DNA of 64,000 nt from Proteus columbae (GTDB lineage Bacteria; Pseudomonadota; Gammaproteobacteria; Enterobacterales; Enterobacteriaceae). A program made the position numbers and the translations under genes. Under the pieces are notes generated by a model. That model made no database searches. It had not been told where the DNA came from and saw nothing but the letters and a program-made list of their open reading frames with translations. Every line of letters begins with the position of its first letter. Position 1 is the first letter of the stretch. Location: the NCBI RefSeq assembly GCF_002777965.1, contig NZ_NGVR01000032.1:62001-126000 (forward strand), in the 5' to 3' direction. Shown here piece after piece: positions 27,070 to 37,069 of this stretch.

Positions 27070-27990
27070 TTAATAACGAATTTTCGGATCAATAACAGCA
27101 TATAAAATATCGACAATCGCATTAAAGAAAATCGTTAATGCACCTACGATAATGGTTAAGCTTAATACCAATGAGTAATCTCGGTTTAGAGCACCATTAA
27201 CGAATAATTGTCCGATACCCGGCAATCCAAAGATGGTTTCAATAACCATTGAGCCCGTAATAATACCGACGAATGCAGGCCCCATATAAGAAATAACAGG
27301 TAGCAACGCAGGTTTTAAAGCATGACGCAGTATAATTCTTTTCATCGGCAAGCCTTTCGCTTTTGCCGTTCTGATAAAGTTTGAGTGTAATACTTCAATC
27401 ATTGAACTACGGGTAATACGCGAGATACTGGCAATATAAGAAAGCGACAGTGCAATCATTGGTAGCAACATATATTGCACCGCACCACCATTCCAACCAC
27501 CAGCCGGTAGCCACCTTAAGGTAATGGCAAAAATAAGTACAAGCAGTGGTGCAACAACGAAACTCGGTATTACAACCCCCGTCATGGCAAAGGTCATGAC
27601 GGTATAATCCCATTTGGTGTTTTGATTCAGTGCGGCTATCACGCCTGCCCCCACACCTAAAATCACGGCAAAAATAAATGCCGACAGCCCTAATTTAGCT
27701 GAAACAGGGAATGCTTTACCGACTAAGGTGTTTACACTGTAGTCTTTATATTTAAAAGAAGGCCCTAAATCCCCTTTCGACAACTGAATTAAATAATCGA
27801 AGTATTGTTTATAAATGGGATCGTTTAAGTGATATTTCGCTTCAATATTTGCCATGACCTCTGGTGGAAGTTTTCTTTCCCCCGTAAAAGGGCTACCGGG
27901 TGCTAGGCGCATCATAAAAAACGAAATCGTTATTAGAATAAATAGAGTCGGTATCGCTTCTAAAAAGCGACGAAAAATAAATTTGAGCAT
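27070..27990 (-). CDS. oppB: Oligopeptide ABC transporter permease OppB
   Basis: A 306-residue permease with six membrane helices. It opens MLKFIFRRFLEAIPTLFILI and has the EAA loop RTAKAKGLPMKRIILRHALKP, typical of OppB. It follows oppA by 79 bases, which contain a hairpin thought to reduce readthrough. Confidence 0.95.
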   Translation of the reverse strand: MLKFIFRRFLEAIPTLFILITISFFMMRLAPGSPFTGERKLPPEVMANIEAKYHLNDPIYKQYFDYLIQLSKGDLGPSFKYKDYSVNTLVGKAFPVSAKLGLSAFIFAVILGVGAGVIAALNQNTKWDYTVMTFAMTGVVIPSFVVAPLLVLIFAITLRWLPAGGWNGGAVQYMLLPMIALSLSYIASISRITRSSMIEVLHSNFIRTAKAKGLPMKRIILRHALKPALLPVISYMGPAFVGIITGSMVIETIFGLPGIGQLFVNGALNRDYSLVLSLTIIVGALTIFFNAIVDILYAVIDPKIRY

Positions 27991-28026
27991 TGCCCGTTCC
28001 TATAACACAAACCTATTCAGGCGTGA

Positions 28027-28060
28027 CGATAAAAAGACCTTGCCTTAAAAAAGACAAGGT
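28027..28060 (-). terminator. Hairpin between oppA and oppB (likely partial terminator)
   Basis: On the minus strand ACCTTGTC pairs with GGCAAGGT (one G-U pair) around an 8-base loop, followed by CTTTTTAT. It would let more oppA than oppBCDF be transcribed. Confidence 0.75.
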
Positions 28061-28069
28061 CTCGCCCGA

Positions 28070-29707
28070 TTACTTAGCAATAATGTACAAGTCTTTAGTA
28101 TGTAAATTATCTAATGGATCTTTACCTGAATAACCACCCACATAAGGTTTAACTAAACGGGTGTTTACATAGTAGTAAAGTGGAACAATGGCCGAATCTT
28201 TATCTAATACACCTTCAGCTTTTTGATAAATAGCGGCACGTTCGTCATCAGATTTCACACGTAAAGATTCTTTGATCAATGCGTCAAACTCTGTGTTTTT
28301 ATAGTGAACAGTATTGTTACTGCTGTAAGACAACATCATGTTCAGGAATGAAGAAGGTTCGTTATAATCCGCACACCAACCCGCACGCGCAACATCATAA
28401 GTTCCTTGGTGACGTGTATCTAAGAAAGTTTTCCACTCTTGGTTTTCAAGAGACACATCTGCACCTAAGTTTTTCTTCCAAATTGAAGATGCAGCAATTG
28501 CCACTTTTTTGTGAAGATCAGAAGTATTGTACAGAAGTTTAAATTTCAGTGGGTTTGCTTTGTTATAACCCGCCTCTTCTAACAATTGACGTGCTTTCTC
28601 ATTGCGTTGTTCTTGTGTCCAAGTCGCAAACCACTCTGGTTTGCTCTCTTTAATTCCATCTGTAAATGGAGGGGTAAAGCCGTAAGCTGGAATATCACCT
28701 TGGTTTTTCACTTTATAAGTGATGATATCTCTGTCCATTGACAGTTTCAGCGCTTCACGAACACGAGGATCATTAAACGGTGCTTTCTCATTATTAATTT
28801 CATAATAATAAGTACATAAATATGGGCTTATACGCAATTCATCTGGGATCTCTTTTTTCAGTTTTTGGAAAAGTTCGATCGGTAAATTGCTATATGTCAT
28901 GTCGATTTCGCCCGCACGATAGCGGTTTACGTCAGTGACTTCTGATGAGATAGGTAAGAACGTAACTTTATCAATAACAGTACTTTTGTTATCCCAATAA
29001 GTTGGGCTGCGCTCTAAAACAATACGTTCGTTGACTGTCCAGTCTTTTAAATTATAAGCGCCGTTGCCGACGAAGTTAGCTGGTTGTGTCCATTTTTCAC
29101 CAAATTTTTCAATCACTTTTTGGTTAACTGGCGACATGGAGGAGTGAGCTAATAATTTTGGTAAATAAGGTACGGCTTCAGATAAAGTGATTTCTAATGT
29201 GTTGTTATCTAATGCCTTAACACCTAATTCTGTGGCTTTTTTCTTACCGGCAATAATATCGTCGATATTCACGATATGTGCATATTGCAGATAGCTTTCA
29301 TAAGGAGATGCAGTGTTAGGATCCGCTAAACGCTGCCAGCTATAAACGAAATCTTGTGCTGTAACAGGTTCACCATTTGACCATTTAGCTCCTTCACGGA
29401 TTTTGAATGTCCAAACAGTAAAATCTTTATTTTCCCAGCTAGTTGCAGAGCCCGGTAAAATTTCACCATTTGGGCCAACAATAGTAACGCCTTCGAAAAG
29501 ATCACGCGCTAATGCCGATTCAGGTACACCTTCAATTTTATGAGGATCAAGTGATTGTGGTTCAGAGCCGTTATTACGTACAAGCACTTGTTTTTCAGCT
29601 AATTTCACCCCATCTGGAACAACAGCAGCATTAGCTGTTAGTGCTGATAATCCAAAGATTGCGCTTATTGCAATCGCCAACGCACTCTTTTTAGTTAAAT
29701 TACTCAT
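28070..29707 (-). CDS. oppA: Periplasmic oligopeptide-binding protein OppA
   Basis: A 545-residue binding protein with a signal peptide (ending LTANA|AVVP). Motifs include NNGSEPQSLDPHKIEG near the start, the WTFKIREGAKWSNGEPVTAQDFVYSWQR-type segment around residue 95-125 and the cluster-5 signature region DPRVREALKLSMDRD. It captures oligopeptides for OppBCDF. The 5' leader on the minus strand has CA-rich stretches (AACACAACTGAACATCAC, then ACAACCAAC), the kind of site the small RNA GcvB uses to repress oppA in E. coli. GGGAG lies about nine bases before the ATG. First gene of the operon and followed by a hairpin. Confidence 0.94.
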   Translation of the reverse strand: MSNLTKKSALAIAISAIFGLSALTANAAVVPDGVKLAEKQVLVRNNGSEPQSLDPHKIEGVPESALARDLFEGVTIVGPNGEILPGSATSWENKDFTVWTFKIREGAKWSNGEPVTAQDFVYSWQRLADPNTASPYESYLQYAHIVNIDDIIAGKKKATELGVKALDNNTLEITLSEAVPYLPKLLAHSSMSPVNQKVIEKFGEKWTQPANFVGNGAYNLKDWTVNERIVLERSPTYWDNKSTVIDKVTFLPISSEVTDVNRYRAGEIDMTYSNLPIELFQKLKKEIPDELRISPYLCTYYYEINNEKAPFNDPRVREALKLSMDRDIITYKVKNQGDIPAYGFTPPFTDGIKESKPEWFATWTQEQRNEKARQLLEEAGYNKANPLKFKLLYNTSDLHKKVAIAASSIWKKNLGADVSLENQEWKTFLDTRHQGTYDVARAGWCADYNEPSSFLNMMLSYSSNNTVHYKNTEFDALIKESLRVKSDDERAAIYQKAEGVLDKDSAIVPLYYYVNTRLVKPYVGGYSGKDPLDNLHTKDLYIIAK

Positions 29708-29991
29708 CTTATAAAATACTCCCAGTTAGTGAGTTGGTTGTTAGACAACCATTCTGTGATGTTCAGTTGTGTTTTAGAACGGTTTACACAACTTATTGTT
29801 TTTACAAAAAATAAATCAATCTTGCTTATTTGCTGTCAGTGCTTAATTGCCTGATAGCATTATGATTTTTTTATGCCGCTATCTTTTTTGTGTAGCTTTT
29901 TTATGTAGCTTTTTATGGGTTCACTACTTTTTAAGTAACTTTTAGTGATTCAAATCGCACATAACTATAGAATATCGATAATTTACCAGTT

Positions 29992-31629
29992 TTAGTTATC
30001 TGCCTTTATAAAATAGCGCTTTAAGTCCGTATAATCAAAGGGGTCTTTGCCTATAAATCCACCCACTTTTGGACTAACTAATCTAACACTGACACGATAA
30101 TAGACAGGCACTATTGCCGAGTCCTTGTCTAGCAAGGCTTCAGCGCGCTGATAGAGTTGATGGCGAGCCCCTTTATCAACAGCAATTGAGGCATTATTTA
30201 ATGCATCATCGTAGTCATTATTTTCATAAAAGACGGTATTAAGACTACTTGTAGAAAGAAACGAGTTTAAAAACGAGGTAGGTTCATTGTAATCTGCGCA
30301 CCACGTTGCTCTCGCGACTTGATAATTTCCTTGGTTACGGTTTTCTAATGCCGTTTTCCACTCTTGGTTTTGCAACGTCACATTTGCACCAATACTTTTT
30401 TTCCACATTGATGCTGCCGCGATTGCCTGCTGTTTATTTTGATCTGAAGTATTGTAGAGCAAAGTAAAAGTCAGAGGATTTTGACCATCAAACCCCGCTT
30501 CTTTTAATAATTCACGCGCCCTTTCATTACGTTGCTGTTGTGTCCAATAAGCCCATTTAGGCGGTTTAAAATTACCATTGCCGATAAAAGAGGGAGTAAA
30601 AGAGTAAGCTGGTATTTGCCCTTGTCCCATTATTTTTTCAGCAATGACTTCTCTATCAAGAGTCAGTTTCACTGCTTCTCGAACACGAGGATCATCAAAA
30701 GGGGCTTTTTTATTATTTAATTCATAATAGAAAGTACATAAATACGGTGTGACATATAAATTCTCTGGCTGTTCTTGCTTCATTTTTCTATAAAGAACAG
30801 GAGGAATAGCGCTATTAGTGATATCTATTTCACCGCTACGATAGCGGTTTATATCACTGGTTTCTGAGCTAATTGGTAAAAATGTAGCTTGTTCAATAAT
30901 GGTGTTTTTATTATCCCAATAAAGTGGATTTCGTTTTAAAGTCACCTTTTCATTCACGACCCAATTTTCAATAACATAAGCACCGTTACCGACAAAGTTT
31001 TCAGGGCGAGTCCAATTCACGCCATATTTTTCAACAATCTCTTTTTTGACTGGCTTTAACGGAGTGTGGCTAACCATATCGACTAAATAAGGAATTGGCT
31101 TGGTTAAATTGACTTGCAAAGTGTGAGCATCTATCGCTTTCACACCTAATGTTTCGGGGGATTTTTTGCCACTAAGAATATCTGCAACATTTTCAACATA
31201 AGCATATTCGAGATAACTGGCATAAGGCGAGCCTGTTTTAGGATCTACCACTCGACGCCAGCTATAAACAAAGTCTTCCGCTGTAACTGGTGTGCCATCA
31301 CTCCACTTTGCGTCTTCTCGCAAATAGAATGTCCACACCTTGTTATCATCAGTTTCCCAGCGTTGTGCAACGCCAGGCATACTTTCACCATTAGGCCCAA
31401 CATAGGTCAGTCCCTCTAATAAATTTAAAATAATATTAGTTTCTGGTGCGCCTTCTACTTTGTGCGGATCAAGTGATGAAACTTCGGTACCGTTATTAAT
31501 CACAATGTTCTGTTGTTTTGCCAGAATAGTACCTTCAGGAAGAGTGACGGCATGAGAAAAAAAGGAGGTTAATACAAGTGATATAATACTGAGTGGAAAC
31601 ACTGTTTTTAACGTAACTTTATTTTTCAT
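29992..31629 (-). CDS. Second OppA-like oligopeptide-binding protein
   Basis: A 545-residue paralogue of the OppA downstream; the two align without gaps over long stretches (for example NRYRSGEIDIT here, NRYRAGEIDMT there; both WCADYNEP). The signal peptide is MKNKVTLKTVFPLSIISLVL and beyond to SHA. It could be a peptide-binding protein with different specificity using the same OppBCDF, or an MppA-like murein tripeptide binder. AGGAGAGG lies five bases before the ATG at 31629; the longer frame from 31674 lacks a site. It lies 285 bases upstream of oppA in the same direction and has its own promoter region. Confidence 0.9.
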   Translation of the reverse strand: MKNKVTLKTVFPLSIISLVLTSFFSHAVTLPEGTILAKQQNIVINNGTEVSSLDPHKVEGAPETNIILNLLEGLTYVGPNGESMPGVAQRWETDDNKVWTFYLREDAKWSDGTPVTAEDFVYSWRRVVDPKTGSPYASYLEYAYVENVADILSGKKSPETLGVKAIDAHTLQVNLTKPIPYLVDMVSHTPLKPVKKEIVEKYGVNWTRPENFVGNGAYVIENWVVNEKVTLKRNPLYWDNKNTIIEQATFLPISSETSDINRYRSGEIDITNSAIPPVLYRKMKQEQPENLYVTPYLCTFYYELNNKKAPFDDPRVREAVKLTLDREVIAEKIMGQGQIPAYSFTPSFIGNGNFKPPKWAYWTQQQRNERARELLKEAGFDGQNPLTFTLLYNTSDQNKQQAIAAASMWKKSIGANVTLQNQEWKTALENRNQGNYQVARATWCADYNEPTSFLNSFLSTSSLNTVFYENNDYDDALNNASIAVDKGARHQLYQRAEALLDKDSAIVPVYYRVSVRLVSPKVGGFIGKDPFDYTDLKRYFIKADN

Positions 31630-32204
31630 GGGTACCTCTCCTAATAAACAATAATTTATAGCGGGGTCGCTCAATTCACGATATGTATCGTTGTTAAATT
31701 TTGATCGTAATATTTGTGGCTCTCAAACGTTTAAAGATATTAACGAGATAAAAATGACACCAACACTCTTCTTTTTTACACTTATCGTAAATTTTGTCAA
31801 TTAATGCGGTATTCTTATCACTTAACTTTATTGAGCCCTCTAGAGTTCTATCCTGAGAAAATAAAAAATATATATCGAGAGAAGCAAAACAACAAATAAA
31901 CATTAAATTAACATCATGCAAGTTTTATAGATAGAAAACCTACTTAGCTCACAAAATTAATATAATTAGGATGGATTTTATCCGACTTGCAGAACTTTAT
32001 TATGCTTTATTTGTAAAGAGTTTCTCTTTGAAACTAATTAAAAATAACAATAAATTTATCTTTAAACTGAATAACAATTTTAAACTAAAAGTATTTATAG
32101 ATTATTAAATATTCACTTTTATTATTTGTTTTTAAAATTTAATCTAAATGTTTAATTGAAATAGAATTAAACCATTTTTCATTTATATTTCTATGTGTTA
32201 GATA
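31630..32204. other. Intergenic region upstream of the second oppA
   Basis: About 575 AT-rich bases. A 75-codon minus-strand frame at 31694-31921 lacks a ribosome site and resembles nothing. GGATGGATTTTATCC near 31970 is a small inverted repeat. Otherwise I see nothing. Confidence 0.4.
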
Positions 32205-32247
32205 AAAAACCTCTTTAATATACATATCAAATATTAAAGAGGTTTTT
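32205..32247. terminator. Bidirectional terminator after cysG
   Basis: AAAAACCTCTTTAATAT pairs perfectly with ATATTAAAGAGGTTTTT around a 9-base loop. On the minus strand it ends the nirBD-cysG transcript. Confidence 0.9.
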
Positions 32248-32279
32248 AATTTTAAAATAATAACATCAATTTTTTTCAG

Positions 32280-33662
32280 CTATTTAGCTGATTTTGATTG
32301 AAACCAGTGTAGCTTCTCATTCAGTGTAACAACCTCTCCCACAATAATCAGAGCAGGGCTTTCCATTGTTTCTGCCATCTCCGCCAGTTGACGTAATTGA
32401 CCAACAATCACTTTTTGTGTTGTTAACGTTCCTTTTTCGATAATGGCGACAGGCGTAGTCTCACACATGTTTTGGCTAAGTAACATTTGCTGAATATACT
32501 GAGCTTTGCTTAATCCCATATAAAACACTAAGGTCTGATTCTTTTGCGCAATACATTGCCACTCAGCTTCATTTAATCCTTTACCATGTCCTGTAATAAA
32601 ACGGACACTTTGCGCATAATCTCGATGCGTTAAAGGAATACCCGCATAAGTCGTACAACCTGATGCAGCCGTAATTCCGGGGATCACAGAAAATGGAATA
32701 TGATGTTCAATCAAGGCTTCTAGTTCTTCACTGCCTCGACCAAAAATAAAGGGATCGCCGCCTTTTAATCTCACCACTCGTTTTCCTGCTGTGGCTTCTT
32801 TGATTAAAATTTGATTGATTTCATCTTGAGGGACACAATGAAAACCAGCTTGCTTACCGACATAAATACGCTGAGCATCTCTGCGGACTAATGCCATTAC
32901 CTCATCGGATACTAATCTATCGTAAACCACCACATCAGCTTGCTGACATTGCTGTAAACCTTTAATGGTCATTAACCCTGCATCACCCGGCCCTGCTCCG
33001 ACTAAAACAACACTACCTTGAGGTTGCTGATTTTCAGATAATAGTGCGCTAATACGTTGCTCAATACCCTCATCTCTATGTGCTTCTATTTCAGCTTGTA
33101 ATGATTTATCTCCGAAAAATTGCTCCCAGAAATAACGTCTGGCACTCATCGATGAAAAACGCTGTTTTATTTGCTCGCGTAACTTACCGGCGAGTTGTGC
33201 TAACGCACCAAGGTAATTAGGGAGTAGTCGCTCAATTTTTTCTCGCAAAATACGCGCTAGCACAGGGGCTTTTCCGCCCGATGAAATCGCCACCACAATA
33301 GGAGAGCGATCGATAACTGAAGGCATAATAAAGCTGGCTTGCTCTGGTGAATCAACCACATTACAAAATATCTGTTTCTCTGTCGCGGATTGAAAAACCT
33401 GTTGATTCACTTGTTCACTATCTGTTGCAGCAATAACAAGCCACTTACCTGATAGATGATCCGCAGTAAATACGCCAGTGATACAGTTTAGTTTTTGCTC
33501 AGAATGCCACTGCATAAACAGCCCTGTAAACGAAGGCGCGATAACAGAAATAATAGCACCCGCCTCCATAAGTAATCGGGCTTTACGTTCAGCAATCTCC
33601 CCCCCTCCCACTAATAAACAAGGTTTATCTTTGAGCTGACAGAATATTGGAAAGTAATCCAT
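32280..33662 (-). CDS. cysG: Siroheme synthase CysG (multifunctional)
   Basis: A 460-residue protein with two halves. Residues 1-205 are precorrin-2 dehydrogenase and sirohydrochlorin ferrochelatase (NAD site [20 protein letters not shown], then [15 protein letters not shown]). Residues 215-460 are uroporphyrinogen-III methyltransferase ([37 protein letters not shown]). Makes siroheme, the cofactor of NirB encoded upstream. Start at 33662 has AGGGG seven bases upstream and matches the MDxxPIFCQL opening of E. coli CysG; an ATG two codons earlier is too close to that site. Co-transcribed with nirBD. Confidence 0.95.
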   Translation of the reverse strand: MDYFPIFCQLKDKPCLLVGGGEIAERKARLLMEAGAIISVIAPSFTGLFMQWHSEQKLNCITGVFTADHLSGKWLVIAATDSEQVNQQVFQSATEKQIFCNVVDSPEQASFIMPSVIDRSPIVVAISSGGKAPVLARILREKIERLLPNYLGALAQLAGKLREQIKQRFSSMSARRYFWEQFFGDKSLQAEIEAHRDEGIEQRISALLSENQQPQGSVVLVGAGPGDAGLMTIKGLQQCQQADVVVYDRLVSDEVMALVRRDAQRIYVGKQAGFHCVPQDEINQILIKEATAGKRVVRLKGGDPFIFGRGSEELEALIEHHIPFSVIPGITAASGCTTYAGIPLTHRDYAQSVRFITGHGKGLNEAEWQCIAQKNQTLVFYMGLSKAQYIQQMLLSQNMCETTPVAIIEKGTLTTQKVIVGQLRQLAEMAETMESPALIIVGEVVTLNEKLHWFQSKSAK

Positions 33663-33676
33663 ATTCATTCCCCTAT

Positions 33677-34021
33677 TTATTGAGATGATTGATTACGGCT
33701 GCATACGCTGACAGTATTGCCTTCAACCTTGACGTCAAAATGGGTGATCGAGAAACGCTCATCTTCAAGGCAAAAACCATCCGTTAAACGAAAATGCTGT
33801 TTTTTCAGCGGACTGACGATATACAACTCGTTTTCATGTTCAGCGATCAACCCTCGAGATAAAACACTAGAATGTGCAAAGGGATCTATATTGCTTAACG
33901 CATATAAACGCGCATCAGAATAAGGGCGAAATATGGCAACGTGATCTTGTTCCACCAGCGCACAAACACCTGTTCCTGGCGTAATGTCATCTAATTGGCA
34001 AACAGCTATCCATTGGCTCAT
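33677..34021 (-). CDS. nirD: NADH-dependent nitrite reductase small subunit
   Basis: A 114-residue Rieske-fold protein, e.g. [20 protein letters not shown] and [15 protein letters not shown]. Like other NirD proteins it lacks the paired Cys-His ligands of real Rieske clusters. It assists NirB in reducing nitrite to ammonium in the cytoplasm. It overlaps nirB by four bases (ATGA). Confidence 0.95.
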   Translation of the reverse strand: MSQWIAVCQLDDITPGTGVCALVEQDHVAIFRPYSDARLYALSNIDPFAHSSVLSRGLIAEHENELYIVSPLKKQHFRLTDGFCLEDERFSITHFDVKVEGNTVSVCSRNQSSQ

Positions 34022-36564
34022 GATTGCGCCTCCTCAGTAACCAGTTTGATATCAATACGTTCATGTAAACGTGCGGGGCGGTGTTGGAAACGTTCTTTTA
34101 CCGTTTGCACAGTCGGATCAGGCATTGGATTATTAATAAAGTGGGCAAAACGTTTTAATGCTTTTGGAGAATCAACTGTTTCTTTCCATTCACAAGCGAC
34201 ACGTTCTTGTAAGGCTTTCAGTTCTTTTTCTAACTGTGCATTTAAGCCTAATTTGTCGTTAATAATGACATCACGTAAATATTCAATACCGCCTTCTAAA
34301 TTATCTAGCCACACTGAAGTGCGTTGCAGCTTATCGGCGGTGCGAATATAAAACATCATAAAGCGGTCGATATAATGCACTAACGTTTCTTCATCGAGAT
34401 CAGAGGCAAAAAGATCTGCATGACGTGGTTTCATACCACCATTTCCACCGAAATAGAGGTTCCAGCCTTTATCTGTGGCGATAATGCCGACATCCTTTCC
34501 TTGTGCTTCAGAACATTCACGGGTACAGCCTGAGACACCAAATTTCATCTTGTGAGGTGTTCTAATACCTTTATAGCGATGCTCTAACGCAACACCCAAA
34601 CCGACACTGTCACCCACACCAAAACGACACCAACTACTGCCCACACATGTTTTTACCATGCGCAGTGCTTTCGCATAGGCATGGCCTGTTTCAAAACCCG
34701 CAGCAATCAGCTTTTCCCAAATCGCGGGTAAATCCTGTTTGTGCGCACCGAACATAGCCATTCGTTGCGAGCCAGTAATTTTGGTATACAGATTATATTC
34801 TTGAGCAATTTGCCCAATAGCAATAATGCCTGCGGGTGTAATTTCACCACCAGGAGAGCGAGGAATAATGGAATAAGTTCCATCTTTTTGCATATTCGCG
34901 AGGAAGTTATCGTTAGTATCTTGTAGAGAAACTAAATCATCACGCAAGATATAATCATTCCAACATGAAGCAAGCAATGAACCCACTGTGGGTTTACACA
35001 CTTCACAGCCATAACCTTGGCCGTGTTTTTTCAACAATTCATCAAAACTTCTCAGCCCTTCAACGCGAATAAGATGATAAAGCTCTTGGCGAGAATAGTG
35101 AAAATGCTCACAAAGATGGTGATTAACTTCAATACCTTGTTTTGCTAATTCAGCATTTAAGACTTGGGTCACAAGAGGAATGCAACCACCACATCCTGTA
35201 CCCGCTTTGGTTTCTGCCTTAATAGCAGCGACCGTATGACATCCTCGTTCAATGGCTTGAATAATGTCGCCTTTTGTAACATCAAAACAAGAGCAGATCT
35301 GCGCAGTTTCAGGCAAAGAATCAACACCAATTGCAGGCTTACTTCCTGCATGTGCAGGCAAAATTAAGGTATCTGGATGCTCAGGTAATTCAATGGTGTT
35401 CAGTGATAGTTGCAAAAGATTGCCATAATCTTCGGTATCACCCACTAATACTGCACCTAATAGGTATTTATTATCTTCGCTAACAATCAAGCGTTTATAA
35501 ATTTCTTTGCCTTCGTCCAAATAGATATAGCTACGACACCCTGTTTGATGGCCATGAGCATCACCGATACCGCCCACGTCAACCCCAAGAAGTTTTAATT
35601 TTGCACTTAAATCAGCGCCCTGAAAGACAGAGTGATGACCTAATAAATTATCGACCGCAACCTGTGCCATTTTGTAGCCTGGAGCCACTAAGCCGAACGT
35701 TTTATTTTGCCAAGATGCACATTCACCGATGGCGTAAATATCAGGATCGGTTGTTTGGCAATAATCATTAATAACAATGCCGCCTCTTGGGGCAATGTCT
35801 AAATCACATTGACGAGCTAATTTATCTTTTGGGCGAATACCTGTGGAGAACACAATAAAGTCAACTTCAAGAGAAGTACCATCTGCAAATTGCAGTGTCT
35901 TACGTGCACTTTCTCCTGTTGATAATATTTCTTGTGTATTTTTGGATGTATGCACTTTTACGCCCATACGCTCTATTTTTCGCTTAAGCTGCTCACCGCC
36001 TAATGTATCAAGCTGTTCTGCCATTAATGTTGGAGCAAACTCGATAACGTGAGTTTCAATACCTAAACTTTTTAGCGCGCCAGCGGCTTCTAAACCTAAA
36101 AGTCCTCCACCAATCACCGCTCCTTTACGACTGATACGGGCGCAAGATTCGATAGCATTTAAATCTTCGATAGTCCGATAGACAAAGCAATCTGATGAGT
36201 TATTTCCCTTAATTGGAGGAACCCATGGATAAGAGCCTGTTGCCATCACTAATTTATCGTAACTAACACAGCGTCCCGTATTAGTGTGTACCACTTTCTC
36301 GTCACGATTAATGGTTATCACGCGCTCACCAATTAATACTTCTATTTGATGTTTTTCGTAATAACCTTGTTTAACTAAAGAGAGTTCTTCTGCGGTGTGA
36401 TGGGAGAAATAAGAGGAGAGATGGACTCTATCATATGCAACGCGAGGTTCTTCACAAAAGACGATAATGTTAAATTCTTCATTGCCGCCTTTATCAATCA
36501 GCTCTTCGATATAACGGTGTCCCACCATACCATTACCGATGATTGCGAGTGTTTTCTTGCTCAT
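34018..36564 (-). CDS. nirB: NADH-dependent nitrite reductase large subunit
   Basis: An 848-residue protein. Residues 1-300 are an FAD/NADH oxidoreductase (LAIIGNGMVGHRYIEEL, GGGLLGLEAAG). Residues 415-530 hold BFD-type iron-sulfur cysteines (CSCFDVTKGDI, GTGCGGCIP, GCEVCKPT). The C-terminal part is the siroheme/4Fe-4S nitrite reductase (CVGSSWCRFGVGDS, then GVSGCTRECSEAQGKD). It reduces nitrite to ammonium with NADH during anaerobic growth. GAGG is five bases before the ATG. FNR and NarL-type sites lie upstream. The nitrite channel nirC, between nirD and cysG in E. coli, is missing here. Confidence 0.96.
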   Translation of the reverse strand: MSKKTLAIIGNGMVGHRYIEELIDKGGNEEFNIIVFCEEPRVAYDRVHLSSYFSHHTAEELSLVKQGYYEKHQIEVLIGERVITINRDEKVVHTNTGRCVSYDKLVMATGSYPWVPPIKGNNSSDCFVYRTIEDLNAIESCARISRKGAVIGGGLLGLEAAGALKSLGIETHVIEFAPTLMAEQLDTLGGEQLKRKIERMGVKVHTSKNTQEILSTGESARKTLQFADGTSLEVDFIVFSTGIRPKDKLARQCDLDIAPRGGIVINDYCQTTDPDIYAIGECASWQNKTFGLVAPGYKMAQVAVDNLLGHHSVFQGADLSAKLKLLGVDVGGIGDAHGHQTGCRSYIYLDEGKEIYKRLIVSEDNKYLLGAVLVGDTEDYGNLLQLSLNTIELPEHPDTLILPAHAGSKPAIGVDSLPETAQICSCFDVTKGDIIQAIERGCHTVAAIKAETKAGTGCGGCIPLVTQVLNAELAKQGIEVNHHLCEHFHYSRQELYHLIRVEGLRSFDELLKKHGQGYGCEVCKPTVGSLLASCWNDYILRDDLVSLQDTNDNFLANMQKDGTYSIIPRSPGGEITPAGIIAIGQIAQEYNLYTKITGSQRMAMFGAHKQDLPAIWEKLIAAGFETGHAYAKALRMVKTCVGSSWCRFGVGDSVGLGVALEHRYKGIRTPHKMKFGVSGCTRECSEAQGKDVGIIATDKGWNLYFGGNGGMKPRHADLFASDLDEETLVHYIDRFMMFYIRTADKLQRTSVWLDNLEGGIEYLRDVIINDKLGLNAQLEKELKALQERVACEWKETVDSPKALKRFAHFINNPMPDPTVQTVKERFQHRPARLHERIDIKLVTEEAQS

Positions 36565-36622
36565 TTTTGCCTCAGATTTAAAGATTTCTAAGGCTAAAAT
36601 ACGAAACTATTCATAAGGGATA

Positions 36623-36636
36623 TTGATGAATATCAA
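36623..36636. promoter_or_regulatory. FNR box of nirB
   Basis: TTGATGAATATCAA is a perfect TTGAT-N4-ATCAA site, centred 65 bases before the nirB start codon, a distance that allows the usual -41.5 activation position. Confidence 0.88.
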
Positions 36637-36682
36637 ATACAGCTTAATCAATTCAGCTACTACACCTTAATAGTCAAAGAGT

Positions 36683-36698
36683 TACTACTAAAGGAGTA
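36683..36698. promoter_or_regulatory. NarL/NarP 7-2-7 site upstream of nirB
   Basis: TACTACT-AA-AGGAGTA: two inverted heptamers two bases apart. One fits TACYYMT fully, the other at six of seven. It lies 61 bases upstream of the FNR box, further than in E. coli nirB. Confidence 0.6.
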
Positions 36699-36841
36699 TT
36701 ACATCATCATGTTCTTGCGATTAATTATTCTTCTACCATAATTAATTTTAGCCACTTATAACGAAGAGTTATATGTAAGCGTAATTAAAACTTTGCGCAT
36801 TGGTCACGTTTTTCCTAAGTTAATTTCACAAAGTAATAATA

Positions 36842-37021
36842 ATTAGAGCGTGTTAACCTTTTCTGCTTATTCTTACAGCAAGAAAACCGTGTAAAGCAAC
36901 CAACTTAACGAGTATAGACATTGATTGACATTAACAATGTCCACTTAAGATAAAAACAAGCGTTAAAAGCTGCCCTACGGGTTCAATTAAAATTGACCAT
37001 CAAAGGCTAACACACTCTAAT
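36842..37021. repeat. 180-bp element with 17-bp terminal inverted repeats, MITE-like
   Basis: ATTAGAGCGTGTTAACC at 36842-36858 and GGCTAACACACTCTAAT at 37005-37021 are inverted copies with two mismatches. Inside are further small hairpins (TTTTCTGC/GCAAGAAAA; GACATTG/ACAATGTC). No coding capacity. It lies between the divergent nirB and importer promoters. Confidence 0.65.
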
Positions 37022-37069
37022 AAATTATTGACATAACGATTTTAGCTACACCGTTTCAGGGAGCGTCTC

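Noticed and set aside
31694-31921. 75-codon minus-strand frame upstream of the second oppA
   Set aside because: No ribosome site, AT-driven composition, no recognisable domain.
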